Origin: Couchioplanes caeruleus
GTDB lineage: Bacteria; Actinomycetota; Actinomycetes; Mycobacteriales; Micromonosporaceae
DNA length: 64,000 nucleotides
Assembly (NCBI RefSeq): GCF_003751945.1
Contig: NZ_RJKL01000001.1
Coordinates: 5,270,001 to 5,334,000, forward strand
Direction of reading: 5' to 3'
Shown: piece by piece, positions 27,596-37,261 of the stretch
Layout: every line of letters starts with the position of its first letter
How positions within the stretch are numbered: the first letter of the stretch is position 1
Notes under the pieces: generated by a model
The model's database searches: none
Told to the model about the DNA's origin: nothing
The model's input: only the letters and a program-made list of their open reading frames with translations
Translations under genes and position numbers: made by a program

Positions 27596-28312
27596 ATGGA
27601 GATCGACTGGGGATCGCTGCGGGCCGCGGCCATCGAGGCGATGCGGCACGCGTACGCGCCCTACTCCGACTTTCCCGTCGGGGTGGCCGCACTGGTGGAC
27701 GACGGCCGTGTGGTCGTCGGGTGCAACGTGGAGAACGCGTCGTACGGCGTCACCCTCTGCGCCGAGTGCGGGCTGGTCAGCTCGCTGCACGCCACGGGTG
27801 GAGGCCGGCTGGTCGCGGTCTCGTGCGTCGACGCCAACGGGCAGCCGCTCATGCCGTGCGGACGCTGCCGCCAGCTCCTCTACGAGCACGGCGGCCCGGC
27901 GTGCCTGGTCGAGGCGCTGCCCCGGCCGTTGCGGATGGCGGAGCTGCTGCCGAACGCGTTCGGTCCCGACGACATCGACAAGGTCACCGGGGCGTCGGCC
28001 GTGCCGGACGTGCCGGCCCAGCTCGCCCGGTGGCGCGGCCGCGGCACGGTCTTCGTGCACCCGGACCTCTCCGGCGGCACACAGGTCTGGACCGGATACT
28101 GGGAGCGCTCCGGCGGCAGCCCCGAGGAGAGCGACGCCGACAAGGGCATCCTCGAGGAGGGGCCCATCTTCCCCCACGTCGCCGCGGCGGTGACCTGGGG
28201 TCGCACCCGTACGTCCCGGGTGGTCGTGGTGGACGCGGAAGGCGGGCTCTCATGGGCCGGCGAAGGTGAACCGCCGGAAGGCATCGGCGCTAGGTGGGAG
28301 CAACAACAATGA
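27596..28312 (+). CDS. cdd: Cytidine deaminase with C-terminal extension
   Basis: This protein deaminates cytidine and deoxycytidine to the uracil nucleosides used by the phosphorylase encoded next. Residues 1-130 are a normal homotetrameric-type cytidine deaminase: PYSDFPVG, GCNVENASYG, the zinc motif CAEC, and PCGRCRQLL. The protein is 238 residues, about 110 longer than the usual 130. The extra part (WRGRGTVFVHPDLSGGTQVW, GPIFPHVAAAVTWGR, VVVVDAEGGLSWAG) looks folded, not repetitive, and I do not recognise it. The gene probably starts leaderless and overlaps deoA by 4 bases. Confidence 0.92.
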   Translation: MEIDWGSLRAAAIEAMRHAYAPYSDFPVGVAALVDDGRVVVGCNVENASYGVTLCAECGLVSSLHATGGGRLVAVSCVDANGQPLMPCGRCRQLLYEHGGPACLVEALPRPLRMAELLPNAFGPDDIDKVTGASAVPDVPAQLARWRGRGTVFVHPDLSGGTQVWTGYWERSGGSPEESDADKGILEEGPIFPHVAAAVTWGRTRTSRVVVVDAEGGLSWAGEGEPPEGIGARWEQQQ

Positions 28313-29586
28313 CGGAATTCGCGGCTGTGGATGTCATCCGGGCGAAGCGGGACGGGCACACGCTGTCCGACGCGCAGATCGACTGGGTCGTCGACGCGTA
28401 TACGAAGGGTGTCGTCGCCGACGAGCAGATGTCCGCCCTCGCCATGGCGATCCTGCTGCGCGGCATGGCGCCGGGCGAGATCGCGCGCTGGACCGCCGCG
28501 ATGATCGCCAGCGGTGAGCGGCTCGACCTGTCCGCGGTGTCCCGCCCGACCGTCGACAAGCACTCCACCGGCGGCGTCGGCGACAAGATCACGCTGCCGT
28601 TGACCCCGCTGGTGGCCGCCTGTGGCGCCGCCGTGCCGCAGCTCTCCGGCCGGGGCCTCGGCCACACCGGAGGCACCCTCGACAAGCTCGAGTCGGTGGC
28701 GGGCTGGCGTGCCCGGCTCAGCAACGACGAGTTCGTCCGGCAGCTTCAGGACGTGGGCGCGGTCATCTGCGCGGCGGGCGAGGGCCTGGCCCCGGCCGAC
28801 CGCAAGCTGTACGCCCTGCGCGACGTCACCGGGACCGTCGAGGCGATCCCGCTGATCGCCAGCTCGATCATGAGCAAGAAGATCGCCGAGGGCACCGGCG
28901 CGCTGGTCCTGGACGTGAAGGTCGGCACCGGCGCGTTCATGAAGGACCTCGACATGGCGCGCGAGCTGGCGCGGACCATGGTGGAGCTGGGCGGGGCGCA
29001 CGGCGTGAAGACGGTCGCGCTGCTGACCGACATGAACACGCCCCTCGGCCTCACCATCGGCAACGCCATCGAGGTCGAGGAGTCGGTGGAGGTCCTGGCC
29101 GGCGGCGGACCGGCCGACGTGGTCGAGCTGACCCTCGCCCTGGCGCGGGAGATGCTCGCCGCGGCGGGCATCGACGCCGACCCGGCCGAGGCGCTGCGCT
29201 CCGGGGCCGCCATGGACTCGTGGAAGGCGATGATCCGCGCCCAGGACGGCGACCCGGACGCGCCGCTTCCGGTCGCCCGCGAGACCGAGTTCCTGCGCGC
29301 GACCGAGGACGGCGTGGTGGCGTCGGTGGACGCGCTCGGCGTCGGCCTGGCGGCCTGGCGGCTGGGTGCCGGCCGGGCCCGCAAGGAGGATCCGGTGAGC
29401 GCCGGCGCCGGCGTCGTGCTCAAGGTGCGCCCCGGCGACCGGGTCAGCGCCGGCGACGTGCTGCTGGAGCTGCGTACCGACGAACCCGGCCGGATCCCCG
29501 CCGCGCAGGCCGACGCGGCCGGTGCGATCCGCATCGCGCAGGACGCGCCCGAGCCTGGGCGGCTGCTCCTCGACCGCATAGCCTGA
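28309..29586 (+). CDS. deoA: Thymidine/pyrimidine-nucleoside phosphorylase
   Basis: This enzyme phosphorolyses thymidine or deoxyuridine (uridine in some homologs) to base and (deoxy)ribose 1-phosphate. The 425-residue protein has DKHSTGGVGDKITLPLTPLV, SGRGLGHTGGTLDKLE, IASSIMSKKIAEG and DVKVGTGAFMKD, all glycosyltransferase family 3 signatures. ATG 28309 follows GGGAG at 8 bases and overlaps the cdd stop (ATGA); a few codons of open frame upstream are not used. It acts with cdd, upp and deoC in salvage. Confidence 0.96.
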   Translation: MTEFAAVDVIRAKRDGHTLSDAQIDWVVDAYTKGVVADEQMSALAMAILLRGMAPGEIARWTAAMIASGERLDLSAVSRPTVDKHSTGGVGDKITLPLTPLVAACGAAVPQLSGRGLGHTGGTLDKLESVAGWRARLSNDEFVRQLQDVGAVICAAGEGLAPADRKLYALRDVTGTVEAIPLIASSIMSKKIAEGTGALVLDVKVGTGAFMKDLDMARELARTMVELGGAHGVKTVALLTDMNTPLGLTIGNAIEVEESVEVLAGGGPADVVELTLALAREMLAAAGIDADPAEALRSGAAMDSWKAMIRAQDGDPDAPLPVARETEFLRATEDGVVASVDALGVGLAAWRLGAGRARKEDPVSAGAGVVLKVRPGDRVSAGDVLLELRTDEPGRIPAAQADAAGAIRIAQDAPEPGRLLLDRIA

Positions 29587-29592
29587 GCGGTC

Positions 29593-30270
29593 ATGAAGGC
29601 GGCCCCCGACCCCCGAGCGGTACGCGACGCCAGCCTGGACGAGCTCGAACGGCTCGGCCTGCCGCTGCCGCCGCCGACGTTCCCGCTGGTCTGGGAGCCG
29701 GGCGACGGCGTGGAGCTGCGGCCGACGGCGGAGCTGGAGGCCCGGGCCGCGGTGCTGCACGTGGTCGTGGGCCGGTGCTTCGGCATGCCCGCCGAGACCG
29801 CGATGAGCTGGCTGCTCGCCTCGAAGCTCGTGGATTTCGTCACCCCGCCGGAGTGGCAGTTCGTCGCCGGTGACCGGGGCGACCACCGGTCGTTCGTGCT
29901 GCACCACGACGCGGTGTTCGCCCTGGCGTGGCTGCTCGGACTGAGCCGCCACCTCGACCCGACGGCCCCGCCGGAGGACAGGTTCATGCGGCAGATGCCG
30001 GACCTGCCCGGCGGGGAGCTGTTCAACGAATGGCGGTCGCGGTCGTTGGTGGCGCCGCGGGACGCGGTCGAGGCGGCGGTCCTGCTCGACCTCTACTACT
30101 GCCTCGACTGGGCGTTCCAGGAGGCCGAGCGCAACGGCGTGCGCCCGCCCGGCGAGGTCGACAGCAACGCCGTCGGGCAGCGGCGGTGGGCCCTGGAGTG
30201 GGCGGTGCTCTTCTCGGGCCCATATCACGACCGCCCGCCGGAATGGGAAGAGGTCGACCTCTCGGTCTAG
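29593..30270 (+). CDS. DUF4272-domain protein
   Basis: This 225-residue soluble protein starts 6 bases after deoA. The pattern RAAVLHVVVGRCFGMP, MSWLLASKLVDFVTPPEWQFV, FVLHHDAVFALAWLLGLSRHL and YYCLDWAFQEAERNG matches what I know of DUF4272 proteins, whose function is not established. It may be co-transcribed with cdd-deoA. Its TAG stop is shared with the convergent methyltransferase gene through a CTAG palindrome. Confidence 0.75.
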   Translation: MKAAPDPRAVRDASLDELERLGLPLPPPTFPLVWEPGDGVELRPTAELEARAAVLHVVVGRCFGMPAETAMSWLLASKLVDFVTPPEWQFVAGDRGDHRSFVLHHDAVFALAWLLGLSRHLDPTAPPEDRFMRQMPDLPGGELFNEWRSRSLVAPRDAVEAAVLLDLYYCLDWAFQEAERNGVRPPGEVDSNAVGQRRWALEWAVLFSGPYHDRPPEWEEVDLSV

Positions 30271-31067
30271 ACCGGGCGGTACGCGACCACGTCCACGGCC
30301 ACGGTGACCTCGTGCGTCCCGGTGACCTCGAGCGGGACATGGCGCGCGCTCGGCGTCATACCGATCAACGTACGGGTCTCCGCCGCGGTCAGGCGCAGCG
30401 TACGGCGGTGGGTCGTGGTGTCCTCGGGCGTGAAGCCCTCTCCGAGTGCCCCGGCGACCCGCTCCGCCTTGGCCGGGTCGACCTTGATCAGCCCGAACGC
30501 GGCGATGAGCTCGGCGAGATGGTCCCGGGCCGGGGTGACCACCAGCAGCCTTCCGCCGGGCCGCAGGACGCGGCGGAACTCCGGGCCGTTGCGGGGCGCG
30601 AAGACGTTCAGCACCGTGCTCGCCGAGGCGTCCGCGAGCGGCAGCGGGCACCACAGGTCGGCGAGGGCCGCCGCGGCCCGCGAGTGCGCCCGGGCGGCGC
30701 GGCGCAGGGCCGGTTTGGAGACGTCGATCCCCAGGCCCTGTGCCGCCGGGTGGGCCTCGAGGACGCCGGCCAGGTAGCGGCCGGTGCCCGTACCGGCGTC
30801 GACCACCAGGCCGTCCGGGAGCGCCGCCGCGGCCAGCGCCTCGGCGATGAAGTCGTAGTGGCCCTCGGCCAGGAAGGCCTCCCGGTCCGCGATCATGTCG
30901 GCCGAGTCGCCCGAGTGGGGCGATCGGCCCGCCGTCAGGTTCACGTACCCCTGCCGGGCGATGTCGAAAGAGTGCCCGAGCGGGCAGCTCAGCGCCCGTT
31001 CGCCGGGTCGCGCGAGTGTTCCGCCACACACTGGGCACCGCAGGTATGGCAATGCGCCGTCGATCAT
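30267..31067 (-). CDS. RlmA-type 23S rRNA (guanine-N1)-methyltransferase
   Basis: This 266-residue protein has an N-terminal zinc-binding segment (CPVCGG at about 11-16 and CPLGHSFD at about 28-35) and RQGYVNLT. A class I SAM-dependent fold follows, with motif I DAGTGTGRYL at about 91-100. This is the layout of RlmA(I)/RlmA(II), which methylate G745 or G748 in 23S rRNA helix 35; the RlmA(II) branch (TlrB) can contribute to tylosin resistance. Which branch it belongs to is not decided by eye. AGAGGGG precedes the ATG. Confidence 0.85.
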   Translation of the reverse strand: MIDGALPYLRCPVCGGTLARPGERALSCPLGHSFDIARQGYVNLTAGRSPHSGDSADMIADREAFLAEGHYDFIAEALAAAALPDGLVVDAGTGTGRYLAGVLEAHPAAQGLGIDVSKPALRRAARAHSRAAAALADLWCPLPLADASASTVLNVFAPRNGPEFRRVLRPGGRLLVVTPARDHLAELIAAFGLIKVDPAKAERVAGALGEGFTPEDTTTHRRTLRLTAAETRTLIGMTPSARHVPLEVTGTHEVTVAVDVVAYRPV

Positions 31068-31081
31068 CTGCCGCGCCCCTC

Positions 31082-31087
31082 TAACAT
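31082..31087 (+). promoter_or_regulatory. Leaderless-type -10 element (add)
   Basis: TAACAT is followed by 6 bases and then ATG 31094. It lies inside the 26-base gap between the divergent methyltransferase and add genes. Confidence 0.55.
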
Positions 31088-31093
31088 CTGCTG

Positions 31094-32161
31094 ATGACTG
31101 CCATCTCCTACGACGACATAGTCAAGGCTCCCAAGGCTCTCCTGCACGACCACCTCGACGGCGGGTTGCGACCCGCGACGATCGTGGAGCTGGCGGACGC
31201 CGTCGGGCACGAACTGCCCGAGACCGATCCGGCACGGCTGGGGGAGTGGTTCGTCGCCGCCGCCGACTCCGGGTCGCTGGAACGCTACCTGGAGACCTTC
31301 GCGCACACGGTCGCGGTGATGCAGACCCAGGAGGGCCTGCACCGGGTCGCCAAGGAATGCGCCCTGGACCTCGCCGCCGACGGCGTCGTCTACGCCGAGA
31401 TCCGGTACGCGCCGGAGCAGCACCTCGAGTCCGGCCTGACCCTCGACCAGGTGGTCGACGCGGTGCACGCGGGCTTCCAGGACGGCACCGCCGAGGCGGC
31501 GGCCCAGGGCCGGCGGATCCGGGTCGGCACCCTGCTGACCGCGATGCGGCACGCGGCCCGCTCGCAGGAGATCGCCGAGCTGGCCGTGCGCTACCGGGAC
31601 CAGGGCGTGGTCGGCTTCGACATCGCCGGCGCCGAGGCCGGCTTCCCTCCCACCCGGCATCTGGACGCCTTCGAGTACCTGCAGCGGGAGAACTTCCACT
31701 TCACCATCCACGCGGGCGAGGCCTTCGGTCTGCCCTCGATCTGGCAGGCCATCCAGTGGTGCGGGGCGGATCGGCTGGGGCACGGGGTCCGGATCGTGGA
31801 CGACATCACCGCCGGAAACCTGGGCCGGCTGGCGTCGTACGTGCGCGACAAGCGCATCCCGCTGGAGCTCTGCCCGTCCTCCAACGTGCAGACCGGCGCG
31901 GCCGCCTCGATCGCCGAGCACCCGATCGGGCTGCTGAAGGACCTGCGGTTCCGGGTCACGGTCAACACCGACAACCGGCTCATGAGCGGCACCTCGATGT
32001 CGAAGGAGATGGCGCTGCTGTGCGAGGCGTTCGGTTGGGGCTGGGGTGAACTGCAGTGGCTCACGATCAACGCGATGAAATCGGCCTTCATCCCCTACGA
32101 CGAGCGACTGGCCATCATCAACGACGAGATCAAGCCGGCGTACGCGAAGTTGCTGGCATGA
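31094..32161 (+). CDS. add: Adenosine deaminase
   Basis: This enzyme converts adenosine and deoxyadenosine to inosine and deoxyinosine. The 355-residue metallo-dependent hydrolase has zinc ligands in HDHLDGG (H18, H20), the HAGE motif with catalytic Glu, [19 protein letters not shown] and [14 protein letters not shown] in place of NTDD is common in actinobacterial members. It probably starts leaderless. It completes the purine arm of the nucleoside island. Confidence 0.96.
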   Translation: MTAISYDDIVKAPKALLHDHLDGGLRPATIVELADAVGHELPETDPARLGEWFVAAADSGSLERYLETFAHTVAVMQTQEGLHRVAKECALDLAADGVVYAEIRYAPEQHLESGLTLDQVVDAVHAGFQDGTAEAAAQGRRIRVGTLLTAMRHAARSQEIAELAVRYRDQGVVGFDIAGAEAGFPPTRHLDAFEYLQRENFHFTIHAGEAFGLPSIWQAIQWCGADRLGHGVRIVDDITAGNLGRLASYVRDKRIPLELCPSSNVQTGAAASIAEHPIGLLKDLRFRVTVNTDNRLMSGTSMSKEMALLCEAFGWGWGELQWLTINAMKSAFIPYDERLAIINDEIKPAYAKLLA

Positions 32162-32604
32162 AGTCCGCTTTTAACCGGCATGAGGGACACGAGCGTACTT
32201 TCGTCGTATGAAACTGGCGATTCGGTCAGGTGGCTCAGCCGTTCGGACAGATGGCGTCTACAAACACTGCATAATCCGGCATCTTGCCTTGCCGTCGGCT
32301 TCCGTGCGAGCCATCGTCTGTGCTGCGCGATCGAAAGAGATCGGGCCAGATCGGCACGCACGAGAACCCGGGCGCGCCGACTGAATCGAGTGACGTTAAG
32401 AGACTTGCCATATACGAGCAGTGATGACTGGCCGGCGATGTCGGCGTCTCCGGACGCCGCTTCGCGTCACACAAACGGTCCGGGTCAGGCTGCTCTTTCT
32501 CTTTGACACTCGTCGTGATGGAATCTCGGGGGCCCGACCGGTGAGTCGGCCGTGTGCGGTGCCCGGTGATCCGACAACCGGGTCCGAATCAGGAGGACGG
32601 TGAC
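32162..32604 (+). other. Long, relatively AT-rich region upstream of the conservon
   Basis: This is a 443-base gap with visibly lower GC than its surroundings. ORFs of 108 codons (plus) and 80 codons (minus) exist, but their composition and lack of ribosome-binding sites make them unconvincing. A perfect -35 hexamer TTGACA (32503-32508) lies 97 bases before the kinase start without a matching -10. The region likely holds the conservon promoter and possibly regulator sites. Confidence 0.45.
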
Positions 32605-35600
32605 GTGAGCAAGCGCCCCAAGACGGCGAACGCTGTCATGTCGCGTCTCCGCCGGCCGGCAGGCCGGCTGCGGGACCTCCCCATCTGGTCCAAGCTCGGG
32701 CTCATCATGCTCGTGCCGACCCTGGCGACGATCGTCGTCGGCACCCAGGGCCTGCTCGACCACATCGACGAGGCCACCAACGCCGAGCGCGCCCGGACGC
32801 TGTCCGTGCTCTCCCGGGAGGCCGGCGGGCTCGTCGACCACCTGCAGAACGAGCGCGCCTACGCCGTGATGATCGCGACGACCGACGAGGGCACCAAGGA
32901 CCGCGACACCGCCGACATCAACTACCGGCGCGAGCACCCGAAGGTCGACGCCGCCAAGCTGCCGTACTCGCAGCAGAAGGCCGCCCTGGACGACATTCCC
33001 CCGCAGGTCAACACGCTTCTGGTGAAGCTCGACCGCGACCTCGAGGGGCTTCCCGCGGTCCGCAGCCAGACCTCCAACGGCAACCTCGACATCGAGGACA
33101 TCGAGTCGGCCTACGGCGCGATGATCGGCGGTCTGCTCAGCGTGCGTGAGGCGTCGGCCCAGCTAGCGCTGGACACCGCGCTGAGCGACCGGCTGCGAGT
33201 GGTCGCCGGCGTCGCCCGGTCGAAGGACTTCGTCTCCCAGCAGCGCAACGTCGGTCACAAGATTCTCGAGAACACCAACTTCACGACCGCGCTGCGCCGC
33301 GAGTTCCTGCTGACCGACACCGGTTTCGCGATCTCCGACGATGCGATGCGCCGGGTCGCCACCGCCGAGGACGAGGCCCTCGTCGACCGCGTCGTCTCCG
33401 GGCCGGCCAAGCGGGCCGCCGACAACATCATCACTCCGCTGAAGAACCTCGGTCTGAACCAGTCCACGCAGATCTCGTTCAACCGGGAGTCGTGGGAAAC
33501 CTCGATGACCGGCTACAACAACCTGTTCCGCAGCGTCGAGAACCGGCTCGACGGCCAGATCGTCGACCAGGCCACCGACATCCGCGACGACGTGCAGCGC
33601 CGGGTCTTCATCGAGACCAGCATCCTGCTCGGCATGCTCCTGCTCGCCATCGTCTTCGCCTGGCTGGTCGCCCGGTCGATGGCCCGCTCCCTGCGCGAGC
33701 TGCGCCAGGGCGCGCTCAACGTCGCCCAGTTCGGCCTGCCGCAGGCGGTCGAGCGGCTGCGTGACCCCGCGCTGACCGGCTCGCTCACCCCGGCCCAGGT
33801 GGCCGACCAGGTTGCCGAGCCGCTGCCGGTGCGCAGCCGGGACGAGTTCGGACAGGTGACCGAGGCGTTCAACGCCGTCCACCTGGAAGCCGTCCGCACC
33901 GCGGCCGAGCAGGCCGCGCTCCGCTCCTCCGTCTCGACGATGTTCGTCAACCTCGCCCGCCGCTCGCAGATCCTGGTCGACCGGCTCATCGGTCACCTCG
34001 ACCGCCTGGAGCGTGGCGAGGAGGACCCGGACCGCCTGGCCGAGCTCTTCCAGCTCGACCACCTGGCCACCCGGATGCGCCGCAACGACGAGAACCTCCT
34101 CGTTCTCGCCGGCGCCGACTCCACCCGGGTCCAGCGCGAGCCCGCCGCCCTCATCGACGTGCTCCGCGCCGCGCAGTCCGAGGTCGAGCACTACACCCGT
34201 ATCGAGTTCGGCATGATGGACCGGGACATCGAGGTGTCCGCGCACGCGGTCAACGACATGGTCCACCTGGTCGCCGAGCTCTTCGACAACGCGACCGCGT
34301 TCTCCCCGCCGAACTCGCACGTCGTGGTCGAGGCCCGGCGTCTCGGCGACGGTGTGGTGCTCTCGGTCGAGGACCGCGGCATCGGCATCAGCCGCGAGCA
34401 ACTGCGCGACCTCAACGAGCGCCTGGCCAACCCGCCGATGGTGGACGTCGCCGTCTCCCGCATGATGGGCCTGGTCGTGGTCGCCCGGCTGGCGAACCGG
34501 CACGGCGTCAAGGTCGAGCTGCGTCCGGCCGACACCGAGCGTGGCACCGTGGCCGACGTCGGCCTGCCGGTCGGCGTGCTGGTGACGCCGGCCATGGCCG
34601 CCCGGGTAGCGGCCGGCGCGACCAGCGGCGCCGGATCCTTCGGCGGCACCGAGCACGCCCGTCCCGCGTTCGCCGAGCCGCCGCTGGCGCTCGAGAGCGG
34701 CACCAACGGCAGGGGTGGCTACCCCGGCGGGCGCCCCTTCGACCCGAACCCGCCGATTCCCACCGGTGGCATGCTCGGCACCGGTGGCGGTCGTTCCGCC
34801 CCGGCCTGGTCCGACCTGACCGGCGCGTCGTCCAACGGCTTCGAGCCGCCGAACGGCTTCGGTGGTTCCTCCAACGGCTTCGGCGGACAGTCCCAGGGCT
34901 TCGCCAACGGTGCCGGTGGCGCCAACGGCTACCACGGACCGCGCAGCAACGAGCCGATCCCGCCGCTGCCGCAGGCCGGCCCCCAGGGCTTCGCCGGTGG
35001 CGAGGCGCTTCCGCAGCGCCGTAACGGCGAGACGTTCCGGCCGGACGACACGGGTTCCTTCGGGCACACCATCCCGCGCCAGCTTCCGCCCAGCCCGGAG
35101 TCGCAGGGCCGGTCGCCCTTCGTGCCGCCGGTCTCGGCGCCGCCGGTGCCGCCTGTCTCCGCGCCGCCGGTGTCGTCCGCGCCGCCGTACGCGGGTGGCC
35201 GTCCGGTGTCGGCGCCGCCCGTGTCGGGCCCGCCGATCTCGGCCCCGCCGAGCGCGGACCGGCCGTTCTCGGCCCCGCCGAGCACCAACCGGCCGTTCTC
35301 GGCCCCGCCGAGCGTGGACCGGCCGCTGTCGGCCCCGCCCGCCGCCGCCAACCCGCCGGCGTGGCCGCCGGTGTCGGCCGACCGCGAGCACGGCACCCCG
35401 CCCGTTCCGGAGAGCCTCGCGGCCGCCCTGGACCTGACCGCCGAGTTCCCGCACTACCGTGCGGAGCGCGCCGGCTCCGGAGCCCAGCCGCAGGTCGCCC
35501 GGCCGGCCGGCGCGGAGAAGGCGACGCCGTCGAGAGAGTCGTCGCCGCAGAGCGAGGCCGAGCGGTCCGCCGCGGCCGCCGCGGCGGCGCACGAGGCGGC

Positions 35601-36393
35601 GACCCAGCAGGCCGCGGCCGCCCAGGCGACCGCCGCCGCGCAGATCGCCGCCGCGCAGGCCGCCGCCCGTCAGCGGGCCGGTGACGGCCAGGCGAAGTTC
35701 TCCGACGAGACGATGGAGCTGCCGATTTTCCGGGAGCTCGAGTCGGCCTGGTTCACGACGGCCCGTCCGGCCGAGTCTCGGGTCACCGAGCCGCGGTCCA
35801 CCGAGCTCGCGCCTCCGGCCGAGCTGCAGGACGACGTGGTCAGCACCCAGCGCTTCTCGACCGGGGAGCCGGCGCGCACGGCCGCCGTGCCGCAGCAGGC
35901 CGCCTCGCCGGAGACACGCGACGGTGGCCGGGAGCCGGCACCCGTGGGCGCCGTCGCCACCGGCTCGGCTCCGAACGGCTCGGCCGTCAACGGCACGGCT
36001 TCGAACGGCTCGGCCGTCAACGGCACGGCTTCGAACGGCTCGGCCGTCAACGGCACCTCGGCCGGCACACCCGGCGTCGGCGGACCGGTCAACCCGTGGC
36101 AGACCGCGGCCGACGAGGGGTGGCATGCCGCTCGCAAGGCCGCCGAGATGCCGGTGGAGACCACGACGACGGCCGGCCTTCCGCGCCGTACGCCGATGGC
36201 GCAGCTCGTTCCGGGCGGTGTCGACCGGGCCGAGACCTCGGTGCAACGCCGCACTCCCGAATCGGTGCGTGGGCTGCTGTCCGCGTACCACCGCGGGGTG
36301 CAGCGGGGTCGCACGAAGGATCAATCGACCAACCCGGAGGAGACTCCGGGAGGGCAGCAGTCCTCGCAGGCTGGCAAGGAGCATGAGGCATGA
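32605..36393 (+). CDS. cvnA: Conservon sensor histidine kinase (CvnA-like, NIT domain)
   Basis: This 1262-residue membrane kinase is the first gene of a conservon. TM1 is at about 31-48. An extracellular nitrate/nitrite-sensing-like (NIT) helical domain spans about 55-320, TM2 is at about 335-357 and HAMP follows. The phosphoacceptor region [12 protein letters not shown] has His about 486. An HATPase_c domain has N-box [10 protein letters not shown] (about 557) and G-box EDRGIGIS (about 590). Residues from about 660 are a low-complexity Pro/Gly/Ala tail with two 10-residue repeat arrays and a conserved end: [11 protein letters not shown], then [15 protein letters not shown] and [12 protein letters not shown] 32605 follows AGGAGG at 8 bases. 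The stop overlaps the roadblock gene. No response regulator is adjacent; signalling probably goes to the CvnB-D partners. Confidence 0.93.
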   Translation: MSKRPKTANAVMSRLRRPAGRLRDLPIWSKLGLIMLVPTLATIVVGTQGLLDHIDEATNAERARTLSVLSREAGGLVDHLQNERAYAVMIATTDEGTKDRDTADINYRREHPKVDAAKLPYSQQKAALDDIPPQVNTLLVKLDRDLEGLPAVRSQTSNGNLDIEDIESAYGAMIGGLLSVREASAQLALDTALSDRLRVVAGVARSKDFVSQQRNVGHKILENTNFTTALRREFLLTDTGFAISDDAMRRVATAEDEALVDRVVSGPAKRAADNIITPLKNLGLNQSTQISFNRESWETSMTGYNNLFRSVENRLDGQIVDQATDIRDDVQRRVFIETSILLGMLLLAIVFAWLVARSMARSLRELRQGALNVAQFGLPQAVERLRDPALTGSLTPAQVADQVAEPLPVRSRDEFGQVTEAFNAVHLEAVRTAAEQAALRSSVSTMFVNLARRSQILVDRLIGHLDRLERGEEDPDRLAELFQLDHLATRMRRNDENLLVLAGADSTRVQREPAALIDVLRAAQSEVEHYTRIEFGMMDRDIEVSAHAVNDMVHLVAELFDNATAFSPPNSHVVVEARRLGDGVVLSVEDRGIGISREQLRDLNERLANPPMVDVAVSRMMGLVVVARLANRHGVKVELRPADTERGTVADVGLPVGVLVTPAMAARVAAGATSGAGSFGGTEHARPAFAEPPLALESGTNGRGGYPGGRPFDPNPPIPTGGMLGTGGGRSAPAWSDLTGASSNGFEPPNGFGGSSNGFGGQSQGFANGAGGANGYHGPRSNEPIPPLPQAGPQGFAGGEALPQRRNGETFRPDDTGSFGHTIPRQLPPSPESQGRSPFVPPVSAPPVPPVSAPPVSSAPPYAGGRPVSAPPVSGPPISAPPSADRPFSAPPSTNRPFSAPPSVDRPLSAPPAAANPPAWPPVSADREHGTPPVPESLAAALDLTAEFPHYRAERAGSGAQPQVARPAGAEKATPSRESSPQSEAERSAAAAAAAHEAATQQAAAAQATAAAQIAAAQAAARQRAGDGQAKFSDETMELPIFRELESAWFTTARPAESRVTEPRSTELAPPAELQDDVVSTQRFSTGEPARTAAVPQQAASPETRDGGREPAPVGAVATGSAPNGSAVNGTASNGSAVNGTASNGSAVNGTSAGTPGVGGPVNPWQTAADEGWHAARKAAEMPVETTTTAGLPRRTPMAQLVPGGVDRAETSVQRRTPESVRGLLSAYHRGVQRGRTKDQSTNPEETPGGQQSSQAGKEHEA
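35242..35331 (+). repeat. Three 30-bp repeats encoding [14 protein letters not shown] decapeptides
   Basis: Three consecutive 30-bp units in the kinase gene encode [20 protein letters not shown] and [10 protein letters not shown]. They extend a Pro-rich linker in the cytoplasmic tail. Confidence 0.8.
35974..36060 (+). repeat. Three 30-bp repeats encoding [10 protein letters not shown]
   Basis: Three near-identical 30-bp units encode [10 protein letters not shown] twice and NGSAVNGTS once, in the kinase tail just before the conserved C-terminal block. Near-perfect identity at DNA level suggests recent expansion and likely length variation between strains. Confidence 0.85.
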
Positions 36394-36794
36394 CAAGTAC
36401 GCAGGATCTGGGTTGGCTCCTCGCCAACTTCGCCGACCGCGTTCCCGGGGTTGCGCACGCGATCGCGGTCTCCGCCGACGGTCTGCTGCTCGCGGCCTCG
36501 CGGGACCTCCCCCGTGACCGTGCCGACCAACTGGCGGCCATCGCCTCCGGCCTGGTCAGCCTGACCCAGGGCGCCGCGCGGTGCTTCGAGGGCGGCGCGG
36601 TGCTGCAAACGGTCGTGGAGATGGACAACGGGTTCCTCTTCCTGATGTCGATCTCCGACGGCTCCTCGTTCGCCGTGCTGGCGGCCCGGAGCTGCGACGT
36701 CGGCCAGGTGGGCTACGAGATGGCGCTGCTGGTGGACCGCGTGGGCGAGGCTCTGACGCCGGCTCCGCGCTCAGCGGCCGGGGTTCTCGGCTGA
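36390..36794 (+). CDS. cvnB: Conservon roadblock/LC7-domain protein (CvnB-like)
   Basis: This 134-residue protein overlaps the kinase stop (ATGA). It is a single roadblock/LC7 fold: [31 protein letters not shown], then a second helix and strand set ending [14 protein letters not shown]. CvnB proteins interact with the kinase and the GTPase in a G-protein-coupled-receptor-like complex proposed for Streptomyces conservons. The length is normal. Confidence 0.92.
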   Translation: MTSTQDLGWLLANFADRVPGVAHAIAVSADGLLLAASRDLPRDRADQLAAIASGLVSLTQGAARCFEGGAVLQTVVEMDNGFLFLMSISDGSSFAVLAARSCDVGQVGYEMALLVDRVGEALTPAPRSAAGVLG

Positions 36795-36880
36795 ACGGAT
36801 GGTTCTCCGGATCCGTCCGGTATCTGTCCAAACGCTTGACAACACGAGACACTTCTATGGGCCTAGGGATGGGGTGAGCG

Positions 36881-37261
36881 GTGACGATGCCCGAACGCGA
36901 TGAGCCGACCGGCGCACTGGTCAGACCGTACGCCGTAACCCGTGGCAGGACCCGGCCCAAGCTGGAGATCGCGCTGGAAGCGCTCGTCGAGACCACCGTC
37001 CGCGGCCGTTCCACCGGTACCGGCAGGGGCGGGAGCGAACACCAGTACATCGCGGCGATGTGCGACGGCGGCAGAGTGCAGTCGCTGGCCGAGATCGCCG
37101 CACGCATGCAACTACCGCTCGGGGTGGCTCGAGTGATCGTCGCCGACATGGCCCACGACGGCCTGGTGGCGGTCTACGAGCCGACATCGCTGGAGGATGA
37201 GACCGATGCGGTGGGTACGGAACTGCTGGAAAGGGTGCTGAGTGGACTTCGCAGGCTCTGA
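36881..37261 (+). CDS. cvnC: Conservon DUF742 protein (CvnC-like)
   Basis: This 126-residue DUF742 protein has LVRPYAVTRGRTRP near the N-terminus and a winged-helix-like C-terminal half (SLAEIAARMQLPLGVARVIVADMAHDGLV). It is separated from cvnB by 86 bases, unusual within an otherwise overlapping operon. That gap contains a TTGACA hexamer at 36836-36841 without a clear -10. The GTG start follows a G-rich stretch. It overlaps cvnD by 20 bases. Confidence 0.9.
   Translation: MTMPERDEPTGALVRPYAVTRGRTRPKLEIALEALVETTVRGRSTGTGRGGSEHQYIAAMCDGGRVQSLAEIAARMQLPLGVARVIVADMAHDGLVAVYEPTSLEDETDAVGTELLERVLSGLRRL

Noticed and set aside
32180..32506. A 108-codon ORF upstream of the conservon
   Set aside because: It has no ribosome-binding site or leaderless promoter, the composition is rich in Arg/Ser/Thr, and no domain is seen. 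It is more likely non-coding.
36836..36880. Definite internal promoter in the conservon
   Set aside because: TTGACA is perfect but no TANNNT hexamer lies 16-18 bases downstream, so it is mentioned only as a possibility.
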